Shown: in pieces, positions 10,955 through 20,182 of the stretch
How the letters are laid out: every line of letters begins with the position of its first letter
How positions within the stretch are numbered: the stretch's first letter is position 1
Assembly (NCBI RefSeq): GCF_014644495.1
Contig: NZ_BMKU01000005.1
Span: 62,001 to 126,000, forward strand
Length of the DNA: 64,000 nucleotides
Direction: 5' to 3'
DNA from: Pseudarthrobacter polychromogenes
GTDB lineage: Bacteria; Actinomycetota; Actinomycetes; Actinomycetales; Micrococcaceae
Notes under the pieces: generated by a model
The model's database searches: none
What the model saw: only the letters and a program-made list of their open reading frames with translations
What the model was told of the DNA's origin: nothing
Translations under genes and position numbers: made by a program

Positions 10955-10964
10955 TTGTATACAA
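10955..10964. promoter_or_regulatory. Operator TTGTATACAA for the FCD GntR regulator
   Basis: A perfect 10-bp palindrome in the 63-bp divergent region between gntR (ends 10915) and the SDR start (10979). It matches the TNGTATACNA-like sites recognised by FadR/FCD-type GntR proteins. It sits 10 bp upstream of the SDR ribosome-binding site. Confidence 0.7.
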
Positions 10965-10978
10965 CTTGAGGAGGACCA

Positions 10979-11692
10979 GTGGCGCGCATATTTATCACAG
11001 GCTCTGCGGACGGGCTGGGTCGGCACACAGCCAAAACGCTTATGGAGGAGGGCCACCACGTCGTCGTACATGCCCGCAGTGCGGAACGCCTGGTTTCCGT
11101 CCAGGATCTGCTGGACCGCGGTGCGGATGGCGTTGTTGGCGACTTGGCCGACACGGACCAGGTCCGCGGTATCGCTGCCCACGTGAACCGGCTCGGGCAG
11201 ATGGACGCCGTCATCCACAACGCCGGCGTGCTCCACGGCCCGGACATTTTCCAGGTCAACGTCGCTGCACCCTACCTCCTCACCGCAGTCATGCAACGGC
11301 CGCGGCGGCTGATATATGTCAGCAGCGGCATGCATCGCGGCGGCCACGCACCCATCCAAAAGCACGCCCAGGTGACCTATTCGGACAGCAAGCTCTACCT
11401 CACGGCTTTGGCAGCCGCCGTCGCGCGTTTATGGCCGGACGTCCTCAGCAACGCCGTCGATCCCGGCTGGGTGCCCACCAGGATGGGCGGCGCCGGCGCC
11501 CCGGACGACCTCCGGTTGGGCCACCGCACGCAGGAGTGGCTGGCCGCCAGCGATGACCCGGAGGCCCTCACCAGCGGCGGCTACTGGTACCACCAGCACC
11601 GGGAAAAGCCGCATCCTGCCATCCGCGATGAGCGGTTCCAGGACGAACTCCTGGACCACCTGGCCGGTGTGACCGGCGAGCGCCTGGGCTGA
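10979..11692 (+). CDS. Short-chain dehydrogenase/reductase
   Basis: 237 residues, classical SDR. The cofactor motif is TGSADGLGRH near residue 7 and the NAG motif is HNAGVL. The catalytic set is VSSG with YSDSK (YxxxK). A HARSAERL stretch after beta-2 suggests NADP(H) preference. GTG 10979 is preceded by GAGGAGGA. The C-terminal tail reads YWYHQHREKPHP. It is divergent from GntR/MFS and probably belongs to the same regulatory unit. Substrate unknown. Confidence 0.85.
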   Translation: MARIFITGSADGLGRHTAKTLMEEGHHVVVHARSAERLVSVQDLLDRGADGVVGDLADTDQVRGIAAHVNRLGQMDAVIHNAGVLHGPDIFQVNVAAPYLLTAVMQRPRRLIYVSSGMHRGGHAPIQKHAQVTYSDSKLYLTALAAAVARLWPDVLSNAVDPGWVPTRMGGAGAPDDLRLGHRTQEWLAASDDPEALTSGGYWYHQHREKPHPAIRDERFQDELLDHLAGVTGERLG

Positions 11693-11716
11693 CCCGACAA
11701 GCTGTACTGTGATGGC

Positions 11717-12604
11717 GTGATCGTCCCCGAAATTCCCCAGAACGCCGCGGCGGTTGCGGATCACTACGACGAGCTCGATCCGATCTATCGCCGGGTGTGG
11801 GGTGAGCATGTCCATCACGGGCTGTGGGCAACCGGTCGCGAGACTCCCGCCGAGGCCGTAGAGGCGCTGGTGGACACCGTTGGCGACCGGCTGCGCCTGA
11901 TGCCCGGAGAGGCGTGCGTCGACATCGGCTGCGGCTATGGCTCCACAGCAGGACGGCTGGCGGTGACACGCAGGGTCCGCGTTACCGGCTTCACGCTGTC
12001 CGCTGAGCAGGCCCACTATGCCGCCGCGCATCCTGTACCAGACGTGGACATCCGTCTCCGCGACTGGCTCGCCAACGGGCTGCCCGATGCCTCAGCCGAT
12101 GCCGCGTGGGCGATCGAGTCGAGCGAGCACATGGTCGATAAGCCCAGGTTCTTCGCCGAGGCGCATCGCGTGCTGTCGCCCGGCGGCCGCTTCGTCGTCT
12201 GCGCGTGGCTCGCCGAGACTGATGCCACAGGTTGGAAGGTTCGCCGCCTGCTCGAGCCGATCTGCCGCGAAGGGCGCCTGCCGTCGATGGGCACGCGCGA
12301 GGAGTATGAGGCGATGGCCGTCGCGGCGGGCTTTGTGATCACCGGCTATGAGGATGTCAGCCGCCGCGTCGCGCGCACCTGGCCGGTCTGCGCCCGTCGA
12401 CTGATGAAGGCCCTGCTCGTCGATCGCGAGACCCGGTGCCTCGCCCTTGGGGCCCGCAACCGCATCTTCGTTCTCAGCATTCCCCGCCTGATCCTGGCCT
12501 ACCGCACCGGTGCAATGCGCTATGGGATATTCACGCTGGCGAAGGCGGGCGGGAACGGGGCACCACGCGTACCCGGCCAATCGACGCAGCATGAGCCGGC
12601 CTGA
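11717..12604 (+). CDS. Class I SAM-dependent methyltransferase (tocopherol/sarcosine-methyltransferase-like)
   Basis: 295 residues from GTG 11717. The N-terminal HYDELDPIYRRVWGEHVHHGLW is typical of the gamma-tocopherol and glycine-betaine methyltransferase group. Motif I is VDIGCGYGST; a post-I acidic region and FFAEAHRVLSPGGRF follow. Codon use looks different from its neighbours, with more CGATCG-like words and fewer CTG/GTG runs, so horizontal acquisition is possible. It is not clearly operonic with the SDR gene 24 bp upstream, though co-transcription is possible. The methyl acceptor is unknown. Confidence 0.8.
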   Translation: MIVPEIPQNAAAVADHYDELDPIYRRVWGEHVHHGLWATGRETPAEAVEALVDTVGDRLRLMPGEACVDIGCGYGSTAGRLAVTRRVRVTGFTLSAEQAHYAAAHPVPDVDIRLRDWLANGLPDASADAAWAIESSEHMVDKPRFFAEAHRVLSPGGRFVVCAWLAETDATGWKVRRLLEPICREGRLPSMGTREEYEAMAVAAGFVITGYEDVSRRVARTWPVCARRLMKALLVDRETRCLALGARNRIFVLSIPRLILAYRTGAMRYGIFTLAKAGGNGAPRVPGQSTQHEPA

Positions 12605-12714
12605 CCGCACTCTCCGTCCCCAAACTATTTCACAGGGCACGGGCTTGGGCGATCCATATGGGTCTAGTGTGGGGAAGGTCGGCACTCGCCGCGAATAGCC
12701 CTCAGGGAGGGTGC

Positions 12715-13194
12715 ATGAACTCCAGACAGTCCAGCTCCGAGCAATTTATGCAGTACTTGAAAAGTGTTGGGGGCTCGGAGGCGGACGTCGCCGGAGCTTC
12801 ATACGTGGTCAGCGACGCGGACACCGTGGAGAGCGTGGTTTCAGCGCTGCGGATGGAACAACAGCAGCATGGCAGCGCGGCCAAGGACCCGTCCTTCCTC
12901 CATGCTTTGGCACAGGTGATGGTCAGCAGGCGCGATGAGCGGGATCCTGGCCACCATGCCGGAGCGTCGCAGTCCGGGGAGTACCAGCTGGACATCCATT
13001 TCAGCGCCGGAAACAACACCCGCGAAGGCATTCCGGAGAAGGACATCGACGACGCCCAAGCATGGGCGCGCCAACGGATCGAATCTGAAGGCGCCGAGTT
13101 TGGGGCCATCTACTTCCCCGCGGGCGGGGATGGCGCGCCAGGCACAGGGGCGCTGGTGTCCAGCTACGACCGTTCGGTGGGCTGGTACCGCTAG
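12715..13194 (+). CDS. Hypothetical protein
   Basis: 159 residues from ATG 12715, preceded by GGGAGGGTGC; the frame extends further upstream but without a ribosome-binding site. The protein is hydrophilic with an early QFMQYLKSVGGSEADVAGASYVVS helix and a C-terminal half rich in Asp/Gly (AIYFPAGGDGAPGTG). No signal peptide, membrane helix or recognised motif. Its stop overlaps the stop of the convergent gene by four bases. Confidence 0.6.
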   Translation: MNSRQSSSEQFMQYLKSVGGSEADVAGASYVVSDADTVESVVSALRMEQQQHGSAAKDPSFLHALAQVMVSRRDERDPGHHAGASQSGEYQLDIHFSAGNNTREGIPEKDIDDAQAWARQRIESEGAEFGAIYFPAGGDGAPGTGALVSSYDRSVGWYR

Positions 13195-13481
13195 CCGAAT
13201 TCCCCCCGCTGGTGTCCGCCGGCAGCCAGGAAGGCATCGAGCTGGGCGGACTGATGTGCCTGGAAGGCTTTGTCGGCGCTCACGTTCGTGCTGGCGAGCA
13301 GCGGTATGTCCAGGCTCGCGTTGCAGCCGCGGCAGCGGATCTCGTCAGTCCACACCCAGCTGTACGCCGCGTGCCGTTCCCGCACCCTCTGCATCGCTGA
13401 GGTGATTGCTTCCGTCGTGGCCGCAAAGTGCGCTGCGTCCTCATTGCTGAGGCTTGTACCAATCTCGATGTCGATGCTCAT
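13191..13481 (-). CDS. Hypothetical protein with a CxxC pair
   Basis: 96 residues from ATG 13481, which has GGAAGAGG just upstream; the longer frame to 13559 lacks such a site. After an acidic start (MSIDIEIGTSLSNEDAAHF) comes a helical segment and IRCRGCNASLDIP, a possible metal-binding or redox CxxC. I do not recognise the family. Confidence 0.55.
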   Translation of the reverse strand: MSIDIEIGTSLSNEDAAHFAATTEAITSAMQRVRERHAAYSWVWTDEIRCRGCNASLDIPLLASTNVSADKAFQAHQSAQLDAFLAAGGHQRGEFG

Positions 13482-13678
13482 CGTGCCTCTTCCGTCGTCC
13501 CCGATGGTGCTGTCGACAGTAGCGGGCGTTGCACCGGGAAGGAACGACCTGAAGGTCACGGTTGCCTAACCCTTCAAGCCGTACCTGGACCGAGCCACGG
13601 CGGCAGCGGAGCGGAAGGGGGCCGGTAGCGTTCCCGGGAACGGCTGGCGCGCCGGTTACGCGAACCGGCCCGGCCGGA

Positions 13679-13888
13679 TTACCAGGCCTGGTGTTCGCGC
13701 GTGAAGCCGAAGGGAACAGCCTCACTGAGTGCCACGGTGAACTTGTCCACGCCGTGCCGTGTCACCAGGATGCCGTGGCGCTTCTCGGCAAGCGCGTAGG
13801 CCTTGGCGGCGGTGACAGCGGCGTCGAGCTCGCTGTCCATGCTCGCGCGGTCGGCAACGGTCAGGGTCAAGGGGAAGTCAGCGGTCAT
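13679..13888 (-). CDS. Small hypothetical protein
   Basis: 69 residues from ATG 13888. The sequence LTLTVADRASMDSELDAAV then AYALAEKRHGILVTRHG reads as a compact alpha/beta protein with normal codon bias, and an AAGG lies a little far upstream. No recognised domain. It is followed by the 13191-13481 gene on the same strand. Confidence 0.5.
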   Translation of the reverse strand: MTADFPLTLTVADRASMDSELDAAVTAAKAYALAEKRHGILVTRHGVDKFTVALSEAVPFGFTREHQAW

Positions 13889-14124
13889 GGGTGGGGCCTT
13901 AGTGTTCTAGGTGTGGGACACGCGTCTTTCGCTCCCCCAAGCTGCCGACGCGGCAGGGCATCATACTGCCCACCTCATGATGCCCCAGCATCGGACCACC
14001 AGCAACTTGAAAAATCAAGTAACAAGGAACCGCAGGTCAGCGCTGCGGGATCCGCCGTGCAAGCTCCGCAATTACGGCCCGCTCGGGCTGGTCAATTACA
14101 GTTAATAGGGAGTGGAAGCTGTTT

Positions 14125-15543
14125 TTGGACGCCTCCAATGCCACCGGAGAAGCCTCCCGGCAAGACCCGTGCACCACTGCGCAACACACGGCTGTGCAAC
14201 GACCTGATAAGGATCCCGCCATCTCTACGGACGCTTTCTTCGGCAGACTCACCCGGATCCGCAACGCCGTTCTTCCCACGCCCGCCCGGACCCGGCTGAA
14301 CACCGGCCGCGGGCTGCTGGGCGGTTTCATCGTGGTGCACCTGGTTTTCCTGGTCTTCGCGGCATCCCTCTCGCTTCGCGGTGAGGCTTTCAGCGATACC
14401 TTCATCTACCGCGACTGGGCCATGGCAGGGTTCAACGACGCGAACCTCACCGGCGGGCCCAGCCCCTGGGTCTACCCGATCCTTGCCCTGATCCCCATGG
14501 CTATCGCAGGAGTCGCCGGCCCCGGTCCGTTCTTCTTCCTGTGGGTCCTCATGACCACAGTCCTGAACGGCTGGGCACTGCTGAAACTTACCAACCGCGG
14601 CCGGGACCGCCAGGCCATCCCCGCGGGCTGGTGGTGGCTGGTGTTCACCTTCCTCATGGGCTGGCTGGGATTCGCCCGCGTGGACGGCCTCACCGCCCCG
14701 CTGGTCCTGGTGGCCCTTGCCTATGGCGTCGGCCGCCCGTTCATCGCCTCCGTCCTGCTCGCCATCGGCACCTGGGTGAAGGTCTGGCCCGCCGCCGTCA
14801 TGCTGGCCCTGTTCGCCGTCGTCAAAAACCGCGTCCTGGTGGTGCTCGCCGGCCTTGCGACGACGGCGGGGGTAGTTGCGCTGGCCGCTGCGGTGGGCAG
14901 TGTCCCCAAGCTTTTGAACTTCCTCACCCAGCAGGGTGACCGCGGCATGCAGCTGGAGGCCACCTTCACCACGCCCTGGCTCTGGCTGTCCGTTTTGAAC
15001 GTCGGCGATTCCCGGATGTACATGAACACGGACATCAACTCCATGCAGGTGGACGGCCCCGGCACCGCACTGATGTCAGTGCTGATGCAGCCCCTCCTGA
15101 TCCTGGCCGCACTGCTGGTGGCCGGCCTGACATTCTGGGCACTCCACAACGGAAACCAGCACAAAGGCCAGCTGAACGGCGGCGTTGACCGCACCGAGCT
15201 GCTCCTCGCCGGTGCCCTGACCCTGGCCACCGCGTTCGTTGTGTTCAACAAGGTGGGCTCGCCGCAGTTCATGGTGTGGCTCGCCCCGGCCGTCGCCGTC
15301 GGCCTCGCCCACAGCTGGCGTGATTGGCGGGTCCCGGCCGCCATGCTGATCGTCATCGCCGTGGCAACGTACTTTATCTACCCCCTGTTCTACGACGCCC
15401 TCAGCCACAACAATCCCTGGATGGCCCTGGTGCTGACCATCCGCAACGTCCTCCTGGTGGTCCTGTTCATCTGGAGCGTCCGGCGCCTCTACCTGCTGGG
15501 CAAGAAGGCGCCTGCTGCCGCCCCCGCGCTCAAGGAGTCCTAA
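14125..15543 (+). CDS. GT87-like (DUF2029) integral membrane glycosyltransferase, copy 1
   Basis: Up to 472 residues with about ten hydrophobic spans. After the first helix comes FSDTFIYRDWAMAGF with an acidic pair, then PWVYPILALIP and the long cytosolic and luminal loops typical of polyprenol-phosphate-sugar-dependent GT-C enzymes of the DUF2029 group. The longest start is TTG 14125 with GGAAG six bases upstream. An in-frame ATC at 14221 also has AAGGA seven bases upstream, and homology with copy 2 begins exactly there (FFGRL versus FFDRL). Copy 2 follows after one base, so they form an operon. A role in cell-wall or lipoglycan mannosylation is inferred from the family. Confidence 0.8.
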   Translation: MDASNATGEASRQDPCTTAQHTAVQRPDKDPAISTDAFFGRLTRIRNAVLPTPARTRLNTGRGLLGGFIVVHLVFLVFAASLSLRGEAFSDTFIYRDWAMAGFNDANLTGGPSPWVYPILALIPMAIAGVAGPGPFFFLWVLMTTVLNGWALLKLTNRGRDRQAIPAGWWWLVFTFLMGWLGFARVDGLTAPLVLVALAYGVGRPFIASVLLAIGTWVKVWPAAVMLALFAVVKNRVLVVLAGLATTAGVVALAAAVGSVPKLLNFLTQQGDRGMQLEATFTTPWLWLSVLNVGDSRMYMNTDINSMQVDGPGTALMSVLMQPLLILAALLVAGLTFWALHNGNQHKGQLNGGVDRTELLLAGALTLATAFVVFNKVGSPQFMVWLAPAVAVGLAHSWRDWRVPAAMLIVIAVATYFIYPLFYDALSHNNPWMALVLTIRNVLLVVLFIWSVRRLYLLGKKAPAAAPALKES

Positions 15544-15544
15544 G

Positions 15545-16825
15545 ATTTCCACGAGGTTCTTCGACCGCCTGGTCACCGTCCGCAGCAAAGTCCTGCCCGC
15601 AAAGGTGGTGGACTGGTTCGCCCGCCCTTCCAGCGTGTGGTGGGGATTCGCCGTCGTCCATCTGTACTTCCTGGGCTGGATGGCGTCCTTCTTCCTGCAC
15701 GGCGACACATTCAGCGACACGGAGCAGTACCGCCAGTGGGCCATGGACGGCTACAACCCCGCGGACCTCGATGGGAAGATCAGCCCCTGGGTGTACCCCG
15801 TGCTGGCGCAGATCCCCATCTTCCTGGCCAACATCGCCGGGCCGGACCTGTACCTCCTCGTGTGGTTCCTGATCATCACAGCCCTCAACGCGGCCGGACT
15901 CGCCTTCCTCACCCGCGGGCCGCGGAAGGAGTGCGGCATCGCCCCGGCCTGGTGGTGGCTGTTCTTCACAGTCTTCATGGGCTACCTCAGCTTCGCCCGC
16001 GTTGAAGGCATCACCGCCCCCATCGTGCTCATCGCCCTGCTGTACGCGGCGCAGCGGCCGGTGGTGGCCGGCGTCCTGCTCAGCATCGCCACCTGGATCA
16101 AGGTGTGGCCGGCGGCGGTCCTGGTGCCCATCGTGATTGCCAGCCGGAAACGAATACACATACTCCTTTCCGGGGTGGCGGTGACAGTGGTTGTAGCCCT
16201 GGGCACCTGGCTGGCCGGCGGGCTGCCACACATCATGGACTTCCTCACCAACCAGGGCGAGCGCGGCATGCAGCTGGAAGCCACCTTCTCCACGCCGTGG
16301 GTGTGGCTGAGCGTCTTCAACATCGCAGGCTCGAAGATGGCGGACAACACCGCCATTAACTCCACCGAGGTCTACGGACCCGGCGCCGGCGTGGCGGCTT
16401 TCCTGATGCAGCCGCTGCTGATCCTCGCGGCCGTGATCGCTGCCGTCCTGCTGGTCCGCGCCCTGAACCGCGGCGCGGAACGGGAGGAACTTTTCCTCGA
16501 GGGCTCCCTGATGATGGTCACCGCCTTCATTGTGTTCAACAAGGTGGGCTCCCCGCAGTTCATCATCTGGCTGGCACCCGTGATCATCGCCGGGCTGACC
16601 CACGACTGGGACCGGTGGAAGGTCCCCGCGGCGCTGCTGATGGGCATCGCCATGACCACCTTCGTGATCTACCCGCTGTTTTACACCCCGCTGATCCACG
16701 CCCACCCGGTAATGGCGGCCATCCTGACGACGCGCAACGTGCTCCTGGTGGTGCTGCTGTGGTGGTCGGTAAAGCGGACCGCCGAGCTGGGCCGGAAACC
16801 TGCAGCGGTGCCCGCCGGCGCGTAG
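15545..16825 (+). CDS. GT87-like (DUF2029) integral membrane glycosyltransferase, copy 2
   Basis: About 426 residues, a diverged tandem paralogue of copy 1. Shared blocks include FSDTEQYRQWAMDGYNPADL, PWVYPVLAQIP, GERGMQLEATFSTPWVWLSV and VFNKVGSPQF. The usual start choice would be GTG 15605, but that removes 20 residues alignable with copy 1 (FFDRLVTVRSKVLP versus FFGRLTRIRNAVLP). The open frame begins right after the copy-1 stop, with AAGGAG seven bases before ATT 15545, so initiation at ATT is proposed. Donor and acceptor sugars are unknown. Confidence 0.75.
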   Translation: MSTRFFDRLVTVRSKVLPAKVVDWFARPSSVWWGFAVVHLYFLGWMASFFLHGDTFSDTEQYRQWAMDGYNPADLDGKISPWVYPVLAQIPIFLANIAGPDLYLLVWFLIITALNAAGLAFLTRGPRKECGIAPAWWWLFFTVFMGYLSFARVEGITAPIVLIALLYAAQRPVVAGVLLSIATWIKVWPAAVLVPIVIASRKRIHILLSGVAVTVVVALGTWLAGGLPHIMDFLTNQGERGMQLEATFSTPWVWLSVFNIAGSKMADNTAINSTEVYGPGAGVAAFLMQPLLILAAVIAAVLLVRALNRGAEREELFLEGSLMMVTAFIVFNKVGSPQFIIWLAPVIIAGLTHDWDRWKVPAALLMGIAMTTFVIYPLFYTPLIHAHPVMAAILTTRNVLLVVLLWWSVKRTAELGRKPAAVPAGA

Positions 16826-16833
16826 CTGAAGTC

Positions 16834-18167
16834 CTAAGAAACCCCCGGCGCACCTTCCACGGCAGCCTCCGGCATAAGGTAGCGCGAGAACCATTCCCTG
16901 GCCAGTGCCGCGACCTGGCCGAGCGCGTGCCGGGCTCCTCGAAAAGGTGGGTGGCTCCCGGGATGATCTCCAGATGTACCGGGGCCCGCATAAGGTCCAT
17001 AGCCTGCCGGTTCAGGGCAAGGACCTGGGTGTCGGCACCCCCCACCAGCAGCAGAGTGGGCGCACGCACCGCTGCGAGGCGCGGCCCGGCAAGGTCCGGC
17101 CTGCCGCCGCGGGAAACCACGGCGTCCACCTGCGCACCCGGTTCGGCTGCGGCCCACAGCGCGGCGCCTGCACCGGTGCTGGCCCCGAAGTAACCCACCC
17201 GGCACCTTGCGGTGTCCTCCCTGCCCTTCAGCCAGTGCGTTGCTGCGCTGAGCCGCTGTGCCAGCAGGGGGATGTCAAAGACGTTTCCGCGGTCAACTTC
17301 CTCTTCGGGGGTCAGCAGATCCACCAGCAGGGTGCCCAGTCCCGCTTCCTGGAGGACGGAAGCAACGTAGCGGTTGCGCGGACTGTGCCGGCTGCTGCCG
17401 CTGCCGTGGGCGAAGACCACCACCGCCCGGCACTGCTCCGGAAGGTGCAGGTCGCCGTTGATTGACACGCCGTCCGCTGCGATGTGGACGTCCTGGTCCA
17501 CCCCAACAGCCCGGCTTGGGCGGTCACGGCGCCGCCGCGCCGCAGCGTCGAGCAGGTGGACCACTTCCTCATCGGTTGTGGGTGAAAAGTCGCGGTAGTA
17601 GTAGCCCACCGCCTCGAAGTCGCGCGGGGAAATCAGGGAGAGGACCTGGTCCGCCTCCGGCAGGGAGTCCATGGCCCGTTCCGGCGCCACCGGGACGGCC
17701 AGGACCACGCGTGCTGCCCCCAGCTGCCGCGCCACCTTACATGCCACCCGGGCCGTTGATCCGGTAGCGATGCCATCGTCCACAATGACGGCAGTACGTC
17801 CCGTGAGGTCCTTGGGGGGCCGTCCCTGGCGGTACCGTTCCAGCCTGGATTCCAGCAGCGCACGCTCACGCGCCTCTACTGTCCGGAGATCATCCTCTGT
17901 GACCCTTGCAACGGAAACGACTTGCCGGTCCAGTACCCGGGCGCCGCCTTCCGCGATGGCACCCATGGCCACCTCCGGCTGGAACGGCACCCCCAGTTTG
18001 CGCACAACAATCACGTCCAAGGGGGCATCCAGGGCCTTCGCAACCTCGGCCGCGACAGGAACACCGCCCCGGGGCAGGCCCAGGACCACCACGTCCTTCC
18101 CGCGCAGGCCGGCCAGGGCGAGCCCGAGCTTCCGGCCCGCTTCCACGCGGTCCCGGAACTCATACAT
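16834..18167 (-). pseudogene. Phosphoribosyltransferase-dienelactone hydrolase fusion with C-terminal frameshift
   Basis: ATG 18167 has AGGAGG six bases upstream. Residues ~1-215 are a type I phosphoribosyltransferase with the PRPP loop VIVDDGIATGSTA. Residues ~225-430 are a dienelactone-hydrolase-like domain: FAHGSGSSRHS, nucleophile GYFGASTGAGAAL and the His in GATHLFEEPG. Just after EEPG the frame shifts near 16921-16930. The expected end QVAALAREWFSRYL lies in another minus-strand frame that stops at 16834. One added base restores a ~443-residue protein. The catalytic residues come before the shift, so activity may survive with an altered tail. The fusion is common in actinobacteria; its role is unclear. 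Confidence 0.75.
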
Positions 18168-18282
18168 CCGGACACCTCCTCGTGTGGAGACCCGTCGTGT
18201 GCTGCTGCGTCCCGGAAGACCCGGTCCTACAGGCGGGCTTATTCTTCCCCGGACAAGAGATCCGGAGAGGCCGGCCCCCTTT

Positions 18283-18310
18283 TCACTACACACCTGTCAC
18301 TACACACCTG
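18283..18310 (+). repeat. 14-bp tandem duplication
   Basis: TCACTACACACCTG occurs twice head to tail (18283-18296, 18297-18310) in the intergenic region between the hydrolase fusion and the mannosyltransferase gene. No function seen. Confidence 0.9.
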
Positions 18311-18381
18311 CCCCGGACAGCGGAACAGGGTCAAAAGCCCCGCCAGGCCAGCACGACACTGCCCACGGCTGATCACCTGCG

Positions 18382-20001
18382 TCAGCGGCTTCCCAGCTTC
18401 TCGCGGCCGGGCTCTTCCGCCCGGCCCCGCCTGGCCTCCCGCATCGCCACTAGCCACGTCCAGCCCCGCCTGGCCAGGTCCAGGGGCTTGCCTTCGATCA
18501 GCAGCTTCCGTGTATGCACATCGAGGAATAGAAGGTAGAACGTAAATGCCAGAGCCGTAATGAAGGCCAGCGACGACGCATCGATAGGGAGCTCCACGAA
18601 AGACCAGACTGAGAGCTGGTCCTGCGCCCCGAACACCACAAAGAACGTCACGCCCACATACAGCGACCTGATCTGCCAGTCGTCACGGATTCCCGTGACG
18701 GCCAGGAACGGCAGGAACCAGAGGATGTACCACGGCTGGATGATGGGGGACAGCATCACGACGGCGGTGAACGCCAGCGCCATCCGGCGCACCGCCAGCG
18801 AATAGTCGCCCCGGAACATCAACAGCAGGACCAGCCCGATCGCGGCCCATTTCATGCCCGTCCGCAGCAGGGTGGCGAAGGTCCCGCCGGGGAGCCCCAG
18901 GACGTTGGCGAGGAACTCCACCTGCTGGCCCAGGAAGCCGGACGGCGAGTAGCCCGTGTACCCCGGCGTCGGGTCCATGATGGCCCAGGTCCAGCCGATG
19001 CCAAGGTTGTAGGGAATGCCGCTCAGAACCAGCACGCCGAAGCTGATACCCGCCGTCGCAGCCCAGATCAGGAACTTGCGCGGCCACGACGCGGACGGTC
19101 CCGCCCACATCACGCCGATGAACGGCAGCAGGAGCACAGTAATCGGCTTGATGCCGATGGACGCGGTAACCAGGAGGATGCCCACCAGGTAGCGGCGCGT
19201 GGCCGCAAAGTAGACGCCGGCGACGGCAAGCCCCACCATGAGGGCGTCGTTGTGGGCGCTGGCAATAAAGCTGATCAGGAAGAGCGGGTTGGCTACCGAG
19301 ATCCAGAGGGCCCGGGCGCCGTTGATGCCGTGCAGTTCCGCCAGCTTGGGGACATAGATGACGCAGAGCAGGACGCCGACGCCGGCCAGGAGACGGAAGA
19401 GCAGCACGGACACGTCAGGCTGGGCACCGGTCAGCCCCACCACCCCGCGTGCCAGCCAAAGGAAGTAGGGCCCGTACGGTGTCCGGTTTTCAGCCCACGC
19501 AGGGTCTGCCCCCAGCGAGAACCAGTTGCTGAGGCTGGAGATGCCCACCTCGTAGGGGTTTTGGCCCTCCATCACCAACCTGCCCTGGCCGGTGTAGGCG
19601 TACACGTCCCGTGAAAAAACCGGGACGCAGAACAGCAGCGGCAGCGACCAGGCGGAGATGGCCACCACCACGGACCGCAGCGCGGACTGCCCCCAGTCCG
19701 CCAGCCGCTGGCCCAGCCGAAGCCAGGAACGGATCAGCACCATGGCGCCCACGGTGAGCAGCACGGTGGACACCGTCACTCCCCAGCCTTCCGTGCGGAG
19801 GGCAATGACCACCGGCTGGCGGATCATGGGTGAGCCGTTGGCGATCCAGCCCGTGCCAATGGAGCCGGTAAACATCATGAGGGCTCCGATGAAGCCCTCA
19901 AGGGTGGCGAGGTAGGCGCGGCCCGTGGCCGGGCCGGAGGCTTTGGCCGGCGCACCCGGCTGAGTCTCCGAAGTCCCGGGGTGTGACCCGCCTGCCGTCA
20001 T
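18382..20001 (-). CDS. MptB-like polyprenol-phosphomannose alpha-1,6-mannosyltransferase
   Basis: 539 residues from ATG 20001 (AAGGGA upstream); the frame extends upstream without support. Over ten membrane helices. After helix 3 the segment FSRDVYAYTGQGRLVMEGQNPYEVG carries the GT-C acidic residue and the YxxxGR pattern I associate with MptA/MptB, and PYGPYFLWLARGV, SAHNDALMVGLAVAG and QPWYILWFLPF follow. These enzymes extend the lipomannan/lipoarabinomannan-type alpha-1,6 backbone outside the membrane. It lies near two GT87-like genes but on the other strand. MptA and MptB cannot be separated from sequence alone. Confidence 0.8.
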   Translation of the reverse strand: MTAGGSHPGTSETQPGAPAKASGPATGRAYLATLEGFIGALMMFTGSIGTGWIANGSPMIRQPVVIALRTEGWGVTVSTVLLTVGAMVLIRSWLRLGQRLADWGQSALRSVVVAISAWSLPLLFCVPVFSRDVYAYTGQGRLVMEGQNPYEVGISSLSNWFSLGADPAWAENRTPYGPYFLWLARGVVGLTGAQPDVSVLLFRLLAGVGVLLCVIYVPKLAELHGINGARALWISVANPLFLISFIASAHNDALMVGLAVAGVYFAATRRYLVGILLVTASIGIKPITVLLLPFIGVMWAGPSASWPRKFLIWAATAGISFGVLVLSGIPYNLGIGWTWAIMDPTPGYTGYSPSGFLGQQVEFLANVLGLPGGTFATLLRTGMKWAAIGLVLLLMFRGDYSLAVRRMALAFTAVVMLSPIIQPWYILWFLPFLAVTGIRDDWQIRSLYVGVTFFVVFGAQDQLSVWSFVELPIDASSLAFITALAFTFYLLFLDVHTRKLLIEGKPLDLARRGWTWLVAMREARRGRAEEPGREKLGSR

Positions 20002-20182
20002 GAGTGTCTGGTCCCTTACTTGGTTACGGCGCTGGTTGGACCAGCAATAAGGCCGCCCTGCAACCACGCCATTTTATCAGCAGGGTTTCCCGCTGCCCTT
20101 GGGTTACGGACCGCCCGTGAGCCACAGTTTGGCAACAGGGCAAGGCGCACGGCCTGCGCGCGCCCCGGTCCGCTGGGCCCTG

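Noticed and set aside
15530..16894. 454-codon minus-strand open frame
   Set aside because: It is antisense to the second GT87-like gene and encodes a His/Gly/Asp-rich, repeat-like sequence with no start context; typical shadow frame in GC-rich DNA.
18283..18310. Short tandem repeat as a CRISPR or iteron array
   Set aside because: Only two 14-bp units with no spacers; no cas or replication genes nearby.
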